DNA of 12,691 nt from Rickettsiales bacterium (GTDB taxonomy: Bacteria; Pseudomonadota; Alphaproteobacteria; Rickettsiales; UBA1997), in the NCBI GenBank assembly GCA_031269065.1, contig JAIRWJ010000015.1:1-12691 (forward strand). Direction: 5' to 3'. Within the stretch, counting starts at the first letter, position 1. Every line of letters starts with the position of its first letter. Under the pieces are notes generated by a model, which saw only the letters and a program-made list of their open reading frames with translations, was not told where the DNA came from and searched no databases. Positions 7,700 to 12,691 of this stretch are shown here, one piece after another. A program made the translations under genes and the position numbers.

Positions 7700-7746
7700 G
7701 GTAAATAGTTTTTCTAATGTATATTTTTTTACTTACTCCATCCTTT

Positions 7747-7763
7747 GAGCCCTCTTTGGGCTC
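7747..7763 (+). terminator. Hairpin after the symporter gene, possible terminator
   Basis: GAGCCC (7747-7752) and GGGCTC (7758-7763) are perfect arms around TCTTT, giving a short GC-rich stem about 60 bases after the stop. The T-rich stretch comes late (7780-7790, after a G-rich run), so it is not a textbook intrinsic terminator. The right arm can also pair, with a bulge, to AGAGGGGGCCC just downstream (7770-7779), an alternative fold. Confidence 0.4.
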
Positions 7764-7897
7764 TGGGAAGAGGGGGCCCTATTTTCATTTCCTAAAATTC
7801 TCTTTCTGTGCTAACTAAACATGACCCTATTTCTGCAATTGAAAAAAACAAAAAACTATCTATCAATTGGCCATATTTTTAAACAGAGTGGCAGTCT

Positions 7898-8539
7898 ATG
7901 AAATTATTATTTATAGCCAACGGAGGTCTAGGAAACAAATTTGCTTCAGAGTTTTTTAGTAATTTTGACCATATAGTGTGCGTAGATGGCGGCCTTAATG
8001 AGCTTTGTGATAATTATAGGGACTATCAACCTACGTTTATCCTGGGGGACCTGGATTCGGCCAGAAAGGACCTTCTCGAAAAATACAGGCCTAGCAGCCA
8101 GATAATTTTTAAAGATAACCAAGATGAGTCGGATCTAACCTTTGCTCTCAGATATTTTCTAGAGAAACCGGACATGGAAATAGATGAAATTGTTCTGACT
8201 GGTGTTGTTGGCGGTAGAATAGACCACACTATTTGTAATATTCTAACTTTGAGACAAATACCCGGAGAAATCAGGGCGAAAATTATCACAGCCTCCGGAG
8301 AAGAACTATTTTTGGTGCGGGAAAAATTAGTCCTCGACAATATCCAAAGAAAAACTCTCTCTCTGGTTCCTCTGACAGACATTCAGAATCTAAACTGCGC
8401 TGGTACAAGGTGGCTACTGGAGAAAGCCAATCTTCCCTTTGGCTTCGTGAATGGAATATCCAATGTAGCCGACGATGATAGGGTAAGTATCAGCCTAGCT
8501 GCCGGGGAGTTATTGGTCATCATTAACCAATCAATTTAG
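7898..8539 (+). CDS. thiN: Thiamine pyrophosphokinase
   Basis: Cytoplasmic enzyme transferring pyrophosphate from ATP to thiamine to make thiamine diphosphate (TPP), the cofactor of pyruvate and 2-oxoglutarate dehydrogenases and transketolase. It has 213 residues, the normal size. The N-terminal catalytic domain shows VDGG (29-32), ILGDLDS (48-54), DESDLTFAL (76-84) and LTGVVGGRIDH (100-110); the C-terminal thiamine-binding domain shows the GTRWLLEK...G..NGISN pattern (169-189). This kinase acts on preformed thiamine, so the cell probably imports thiamine rather than relying on de novo ThiL-type phosphorylation; that is inference. No TPP riboswitch motif was seen upstream. The start ATG has only a weak GAGTGG ribosome-binding site. 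A strong inverted repeat begins 9 bases after the stop. Confidence 0.94.
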   Translation: MKLLFIANGGLGNKFASEFFSNFDHIVCVDGGLNELCDNYRDYQPTFILGDLDSARKDLLEKYRPSSQIIFKDNQDESDLTFALRYFLEKPDMEIDEIVLTGVVGGRIDHTICNILTLRQIPGEIRAKIITASGEELFLVREKLVLDNIQRKTLSLVPLTDIQNLNCAGTRWLLEKANLPFGFVNGISNVADDDRVSISLAAGELLVIINQSI

Positions 8540-8547
8540 ACAAAACA

Positions 8548-8580
8548 GTGCCCACTGCCGAATATCAGGACAGTGGGCAC
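8548..8580. terminator. 10-bp perfect inverted repeat between convergent genes
   Basis: GTGCCCACTG (8548-8557) and CAGTGGGCAC (8571-8580) are exactly complementary around a 13-base loop. The element lies between the convergent thiN and the minus-strand orphan gene. Reading the minus strand, the stem is followed at once by TGTTTTGT, so it fits best as an intrinsic terminator of the minus-strand gene. On the plus side no T-tract follows, though the stem could still stabilise the thiN mRNA 3' end. Confidence 0.65.
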
Positions 8581-8629
8581 AGATCGATCATTAGCTCAGG
8601 TAATTGTTACCACAATTTTCACTGTCTTT

Positions 8630-9058
8630 CTAGGATTCGTGGTTTCCTTCCCCTTGTTCTTCCTCTCCATTATCTTCCGGTTCATCTTCGCCGTCCTTCT
8701 CTTGAGATTCCTCCTCGGTTTCTACGGCTGTTATCTTTTTTCCGGCTACCATAAGACCTCCTCCGATTGTGTTTAGTATCTCATCTGTTTCTCCACCTAC
8801 CTCATCACCAGCTACATCTATCAACCATCCACAACTACTTAGGAGACAGCCAAGCACGTTCCGTATCCCCGGTAATTTTACAAGATAGGATAGACCTCTG
8901 CCTATAAAACCTATTCGTGGGGCTACCTGTTCTCGTCCTCCCATCAGAGGCATTGTATCAATGCCACCAGAGAACGAACTGCTTGCCTCTACTTTTCCAA
9001 CAAAACAGTACAGCTGCACTCCCATTAGGAATAGAGTTAATTTCTTATTTAGTTTCAT
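8630..9058 (-). CDS. Small exported protein of unknown function with acidic tail
   Basis: I do not recognise a family. The 142-residue product begins MKLNKKLTLFL and has a clear signal peptide (about 1-25, cleavage likely after KVEA). Residues 26-110 are Gly-rich and moderately hydrophobic (LMGG, FIGRG, TIGGGLMVAG) with two cysteines, C71 and C76. Residues 113-142 form an acidic tail of Glu, Asp, Gly and Gln with only one lysine. The start at 9058 is supported by GGAG at 9067-9064 with 5-base spacing and by a promoter at 9093-9120. An in-frame ATG at 9145 would add 29 residues, but it lies upstream of that promoter and would bury the signal peptide, so I reject it. It is divergent from the exported orphan at 9299 and is followed by a good terminator. 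It could be periplasmic, surface-bound or secreted; no function is claimed. Confidence 0.75.
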   Translation of the reverse strand: MKLNKKLTLFLMGVQLYCFVGKVEASSSFSGGIDTMPLMGGREQVAPRIGFIGRGLSYLVKLPGIRNVLGCLLSSCGWLIDVAGDEVGGETDEILNTIGGGLMVAGKKITAVETEEESQEKDGEDEPEDNGEEEQGEGNHES

Positions 9059-9092
9059 AGAATCTCCATATTTTTGAATAAAATCATCTGAT

Positions 9093-9120
9093 AAGATATT
9101 CGAATTAAATTTCATGTCAA
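9093..9120 (-). promoter_or_regulatory. Candidate sigma70 promoter for the small exported protein
   Basis: On the minus strand a perfect TTGACA (9120-9115) is followed after 16 bases by TATCTT (9098-9093; 4 of 6). The predicted start near 9086 gives a leader of about 28 bases to the ATG at 9058, with GGAG in between. An ATCT/AGAT inverted repeat overlaps the -10 box. Confidence 0.55.
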
Positions 9121-9298
9121 GTATTTTTACGAAAAAAATTAACATAAAGTTTATTAAAAATACTATATGAAGTATTGGAATAGCGAAAATTTAATGCTGG
9201 TCAACGAAGGATAGTAATTTTTATCAAATTTCATCTCACCATTGCCTTTGGGAAAAATTAGTGTATCATGCAGGCTATTACCTAATAGTAGATGTGTG

Positions 9299-10867
9299 AT
9301 GGAAAATTATAGATGTTTTAGGGCAATCGTCCTAGTGCTCCTTGTGTTCACAGGTTTTCGTGAATCTGTTTCCGCTTCGTACCATTCAGAGGAACAATGG
9401 AAAAAGAGCAAAAAAAATAGAGAGAAAGATAAAAAGATAGAACAGCGCAATGTAGACGCTATAGCAACCCCTCCAATCGGTGCGGATGGAAGAATAAAAA
9501 TACTTAGTAGACTGTCTACCAAACCTTCAGAGAATGTTGACAATCCGGTGGCACTGCCGGGAATACTATTGTCTCCACAATCCCCTACAGGGCATCCACC
9601 GAATCATCATGGAACGATATCACACCAGAATCTGACGAGAGCAAGTCTCGAAAATGGGAACTATCAAGATTTCCCACATAGTCTCAATGGAGAAGTTGTG
9701 ACGCCCAGCAATCAGGTGGTCAATGGTTCTAATAGTAGTGAGAACCGTCCGCCACTGCTACAGCAGACGATGTTACCAACAATGCCGTCATTTGCACGGG
9801 TTCCTCAGATTATCCCGAGATCGTCGTCTTCTACAATGCTACCTTACGGGGTACTACCTCTAGGTCCAGCACCAGTCGGTGAAGGACTGTATCCTCAGCC
9901 ACAGCCTTCGGGAGTGTTACCAGCTGCAGTACCTCGGACAAATGGATATATAGTAGCCGGAACTACTATGGAGGAATTAACTCAGGATTCTTTTTCAGGA
10001 GGACCGACATTCCCGGAGTATGCACAGGTTAACTTCCAAAATGCACCAACCAGGTTGACTGTTCTAGGTCCAACACCTGTGAATGGCGAAAGTACTAGTG
10101 AACGGAGTTTTTTCCCTACAGAGCAACGGCAAAACCCAAATACTAGGTACATACCATCTCCAAGAGTAAGCTATAGCGACATCTTGAGTGCCCGGAGTTC
10201 AGCACCAGTAGCTGGAATACAGTATTTGGAGAGTCCACAGATGATACCAGATAATTCACAGATGCCTTCAAATGCACAACCATCTATAGAATATATCCAA
10301 GTTATTCCCGCATCCAGGGGACTACTTTTGAATTCAGTGTCAACCTCCTCAAGTCCAGGCGTTTTAGGACAACAGGGATGGGTTATTATGCCAAGCCTAT
10401 GGGTCACTACTGGTCAGATCCAGACCATGACCCAAGTTATCCCTGCCTCTAGAGCGCTACTTTCGAATTCGGTACTAACTTCGAGTCAGAATTATTTAGC
10501 TGGAATTTCGGGACAACAGATGGGGGCTATTAGAGCAAACCCAACCCGGGCAGTGGTTATTAATCGGGCTAACCCAGAACAAACCAGAAGTATGAATGAA
10601 CGGAATTTACTATTCGGGAGACAGCAGCAACAAAGCCAGTTCGCTGGCCAACAGCCGGAACAGAATATAAATTCTGATCCAAACATTATTATGATGCCAC
10701 CGCGTGCCACCGCGATGATAAACACTGTCTTGGATAGTGCCTATGGAGTGAATCAACAGCAGAATCTTGATGACCTTGAGGAGCGATTACACATAGGATC
10801 ACTAGGTGCAGTAACTAGAGACTCAAAAAACACAATACCATTTTTTTCCAAAAACAGAAAAAAGTGA
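9299..10867 (+). CDS. Exported Pro/Ser/Gln/Asn-rich protein of unknown function
   Basis: No family recognised. Starting at the ATG at 9299 the product has 522 residues and a convincing signal peptide (MENYRCFRAIVLVLLVFTGF, cleavage near SVSA, residue 26). A start further upstream (TTG at 9242) would add 19 residues before the signal and is less likely. After a charged segment (about 28-52, Lys/Glu-rich) the mature part is mostly disordered-looking: Pro/Ser/Asn/Gln-rich, hardly any cysteine, no membrane segment. A duplicated segment occurs at 334-360 and 379-409 (both begin QVIPASR and end in GQQ). A Gln-rich stretch lies at 440-455, then a short, more regular helix-prone region (485-500) and a basic end (FFSKNRKK). 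It is divergent from the small acidic exported protein and convergent with dnaK. Surface or secreted host-interaction protein is plausible but unproven. Confidence 0.75.
   Translation: MENYRCFRAIVLVLLVFTGFRESVSASYHSEEQWKKSKKNREKDKKIEQRNVDAIATPPIGADGRIKILSRLSTKPSENVDNPVALPGILLSPQSPTGHPPNHHGTISHQNLTRASLENGNYQDFPHSLNGEVVTPSNQVVNGSNSSENRPPLLQQTMLPTMPSFARVPQIIPRSSSSTMLPYGVLPLGPAPVGEGLYPQPQPSGVLPAAVPRTNGYIVAGTTMEELTQDSFSGGPTFPEYAQVNFQNAPTRLTVLGPTPVNGESTSERSFFPTEQRQNPNTRYIPSPRVSYSDILSARSSAPVAGIQYLESPQMIPDNSQMPSNAQPSIEYIQVIPASRGLLLNSVSTSSSPGVLGQQGWVIMPSLWVTTGQIQTMTQVIPASRALLSNSVLTSSQNYLAGISGQQMGAIRANPTRAVVINRANPEQTRSMNERNLLFGRQQQQSQFAGQQPEQNINSDPNIIMMPPRATAMINTVLDSAYGVNQQQNLDDLEERLHIGSLGAVTRDSKNTIPFFSKNRKK
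10298..10525 (+). repeat. Diverged internal duplication in the exported protein gene
   Basis: Two copies of a segment of about 30 codons, at 10298-10378 and 10433-10525, are 135 bases apart start to start. Protein copies share QVIPASR, LL, NSV, TSS and GQQ; the DNA differs at many third positions (for example ATTCCCGCATCC against ATCCCTGCCTCT), so the duplication is old and the protein sequence has been kept more than the DNA. Confidence 0.75.
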
Positions 10868-10876
10868 TGTGCCCAT

Positions 10877-10922
10877 CCCTCTGGATCTAATTCTCTCACA
10901 AGAGGGTCCTAAAACGCCCTCT
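10877..10922. terminator. Competing inverted repeats between convergent orphan gene and dnaK
   Basis: AGAGGG (10901-10906) can pair with CCCTCT on either side (10877-10882, loop 18 bases, or 10917-10922, loop 10 bases). The element lies 10 bases after the orphan gene stop and 41 bases beyond the dnaK stop. No U-tract follows directly on either strand, so termination is a position-based guess. Confidence 0.35.
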
Positions 10923-10962
10923 ACACAACACCCATCTGGGGGATTGCTAGTTGGTGGTTAAA

Positions 10963-12691
10963 TTATTTTTTCTCTTCGAACTCGCCATTTATTGAGCCAT
11001 CGTCGTTTGCTGTGCTTCCGGCGGTCCCGCCGTTGTTCTGCTGAGCCTGATAGATTTTCTCTCCGAATTTCATGGAAGCATTTGATAGCTTTTCTGTGGC
11101 ATTCTTTAGAGTTTCTAGATCATCACTCTCCATAGCTTTTTTCGTGGCTTCGATTTCCCTGTTGATGTTGTTTTTCTCATCCTCGGTCAGCTTATCACCA
11201 TGTTCGGTCATAGACTTTTCTATCGAATAGACCAAAGAATCGGCATGGTTCCTAGCATCCACCAGCTCTTTTCGAGCCTTGTCACTGGCTGCATTGAGTT
11301 CGGCGTCCTTTATCATTTTCTCAATCTCGGCTTCGCTTAGTCCTCCGGACGACTGTATTGTTATGTGCTGCGCCTTGTTGGTGCCCTTATCTATAGCCGA
11401 AACGTTAACAACCCCATTGGCATCTATGTCAAAAGTAACCTCTATCTGAGGCATACCCCGGGGGGCCGGCGGAATTCCATCCAAAGTGAATTCTCCGAGA
11501 GATTTATTATAGGAGGCTATGTCCCTTTCCCCCTGGAATACCTTTATGGTGACAGCGGGTTGGCTATTTTCAGCTGTAGAGAACACCTGACTCTTTTTTG
11601 TTGGTATAGTCGTATTCCTGTCTATCAGCCTTGTGAAAACGCCCCCCATAGTTTCAATGCCCAAAGACAGAGGAGTAACATCCAGCAGAAGAACATCCTT
11701 CACATCACCCTGGAGGACACCACCCTGGATAGCGGCTCCTACAGCCACCACCTCATCCGGGTTCACACCCTTGTGGGGCTCTCTTCCAAAAAATTCCCGA
11801 ACGACTTCCTGAACCTTTGGCATCCTTGTCATTCCTCCCACCAAAACGACCTCGTTTATGTCACCGGATTTTAAACCCGCATCGGCCAACGCTTTTCTAC
11901 AGGGCTCCATGGTCCTATCGATAAGATCGGCAGTCAACTGTTCCAGCTTGGCCCGGGTCAACTTGATATTCATGTGCTTTGGACCCGTTGCATCGGCGGT
12001 TATATATGGAAGATAAATCTCCGTCACCGTTGTGCTAGATAACTCCTTTTTTGCGTTCTCAGCTGCCTCCTTAAGCCTCTGGATAGCTAAATTGTCACCA
12101 GTCAAGTCTATGCCATTGGAAGATTTGAAACTGTCTATTAAAAATTTCTGTATTTTAGCATCAAAATCCTCGCCACCAAGAAATGTATCTCCATTTGTAG
12201 CCTTAACCTCAAAGACTCCATCGCCCATTTCCAATATAGACACATCGAAGGTACCACCTCCGAGGTCGTAGACCGCTATGGTTTGATTCCCTTTTTTATC
12301 CAGTCCGTAGGCCAGAGCCGCAGCTGTAGGTTCATTTATAATTCTCTTAACGTCCAGTCCGGCTATTTTGCCGGCATCCTTCGTCGCCTGCCGCTGGGAA
12401 TCATTAAAATAGGCAGGAACCGTGATAACGGCCTCCGTAACCTTTTCACCTAGGTAGGTCTCGGCTGTTTCCTTCATCTTCTGCAGAACAAAGGCGCTGA
12501 TCTGGCTAGGAGAATATTTTTCACCCCGAACTTCCACCCAGGCATCTCCGTTACCAGCTCCGCATACCTTATAGGGAACTTTACTGAGACTATCCTGCAC
12601 AACCTTTTCATTAAACCTTCGGCCTATCAGCCTTTTGACCGAATAGATTGTGTTTTCAGCGTTTGTTACGGCCTGCCTTTTTGCTGAATCC
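10963..12691 (-). CDS. dnaK: Molecular chaperone DnaK (Hsp70), N-terminus cut off by window edge
   Basis: ATP-dependent cytoplasmic chaperone that works with DnaJ and GrpE in protein folding and heat-shock control. The frame is open to the right edge: about 575 residues are visible against about 635 in the family, so about 50 N-terminal residues with the first phosphate loop are missing; the internal ATG at 12600 is not the start. Visible in order: SAKRQAVTNAENT near the edge, the VPAYFND and NEPTAAALAYGLDK motifs, DLGGGTFDVSILE (phosphate 2), VLVGGMTRMPKVQ (adenosine), the hydrophobic linker VLLLDVTPLSLGIET, the beta-sandwich substrate domain, the helical lid, and a Gly/Asn-rich disordered end finishing EFEEKK. 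The GGLSEAEIEKM lid start favours an alphaproteobacterium. No dnaJ follows within the window; the downstream neighbour is the convergent exported orphan. Confidence 0.98.
   Translation of the reverse strand, partial: DSAKRQAVTNAENTIYSVKRLIGRRFNEKVVQDSLSKVPYKVCGAGNGDAWVEVRGEKYSPSQISAFVLQKMKETAETYLGEKVTEAVITVPAYFNDSQRQATKDAGKIAGLDVKRIINEPTAAALAYGLDKKGNQTIAVYDLGGGTFDVSILEMGDGVFEVKATNGDTFLGGEDFDAKIQKFLIDSFKSSNGIDLTGDNLAIQRLKEAAENAKKELSSTTVTEIYLPYITADATGPKHMNIKLTRAKLEQLTADLIDRTMEPCRKALADAGLKSGDINEVVLVGGMTRMPKVQEVVREFFGREPHKGVNPDEVVAVGAAIQGGVLQGDVKDVLLLDVTPLSLGIETMGGVFTRLIDRNTTIPTKKSQVFSTAENSQPAVTIKVFQGERDIASYNKSLGEFTLDGIPPAPRGMPQIEVTFDIDANGVVNVSAIDKGTNKAQHITIQSSGGLSEAEIEKMIKDAELNAASDKARKELVDARNHADSLVYSIEKSMTEHGDKLTEDEKNNINREIEATKKAMESDDLETLKNATEKLSNASMKFGEKIYQAQQNNGGTAGSTANDDGSINGEFEEKK

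Noticed and set aside
7801..7897. TPP riboswitch ahead of thiN
   Set aside because: The leader is under 100 bases and AT-rich, and the conserved CUGAGA and ACCUGA segments are absent.
9059..9145. Longer start for the small exported protein (ATG at 9145, 29 extra residues)
   Set aside because: It lies upstream of a TTGACA/TATCTT promoter and would place the signal peptide internally; the ATG at 9058 has GGAG at 5-base spacing.
9242..9298. TTG start for the large exported protein
   Set aside because: It would put 19 residues before a typical signal peptide; the ATG at 9299 gives a normal exported N-terminus.
11365..11874. 169-residue open frame on the plus strand inside dnaK
   Set aside because: Shadow of the dnaK reading frame; its composition follows DnaK codons on the other strand.

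Overview
The window is AT-rich chromosomal DNA from a bacterium with compact housekeeping genes. The best fit is an alphaproteobacterium of the host-associated, reduced-genome kind (Rickettsiales or Holosporales-like). The grounds are the DnaK sequence (the GGLSEAEIEKM segment after the substrate-binding domain is alphaproteobacterial in style), the rseP-bamA gene order, a short RseP with one PDZ domain, thiamine salvage by a stand-alone kinase, and an AGCS amino-acid symporter. This placement is inference; no rRNA or other decisive marker is present.

Layout from left to right. Positions 1-921 (minus) hold most of a PLP-dependent threonine aldolase that runs off the left edge and has its own promoter at 957-984. 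Positions 1060-5677 (minus) hold a tight three-gene unit read rseP, bamA, rnd: a site-2 intramembrane protease, the outer-membrane protein assembly factor, and ribonuclease D. rseP and bamA overlap by 11 bases; bamA and rnd are 12 bases apart. A good sigma70-type promoter lies at 5759-5787, inside a 495-base intergenic region that has no gene but carries a hairpin, a 10-base tandem repeat and an A/T palindrome. Positions 6173-7687 (plus) encode a sodium:alanine/glycine-type symporter with an unusual Ser/Glu/Pro-rich tail. Positions 7898-8539 (plus) encode thiamine pyrophosphokinase.

Between thiN and dnaK lies the only clearly accessory part: two divergent genes for exported proteins with no recognised family. 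One (8630-9058, minus) is a 142-residue protein with a signal peptide, a Gly-rich hydrophobic centre and a strongly acidic tail. The other (9299-10867, plus) is a 522-residue Sec-exported Pro/Ser/Gln/Asn-rich protein with a duplicated segment. They share an intergenic region. These are the best candidates for lineage-specific secreted or surface factors. Positions 10963-12691 (minus) hold most of dnaK, which lacks its N-terminal about 50 residues at the right edge.

The most notable small-scale observations are: a stop codon in the symporter gene that sits inside a near-duplicate 24-base repeat, so one base change separates the present C-terminus from a longer one; a cluster of five cysteines in the conserved cytoplasmic loop of RseP; and the divergent pair of orphan secreted proteins. 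No mobile element, CRISPR array, tRNA or rRNA was seen.
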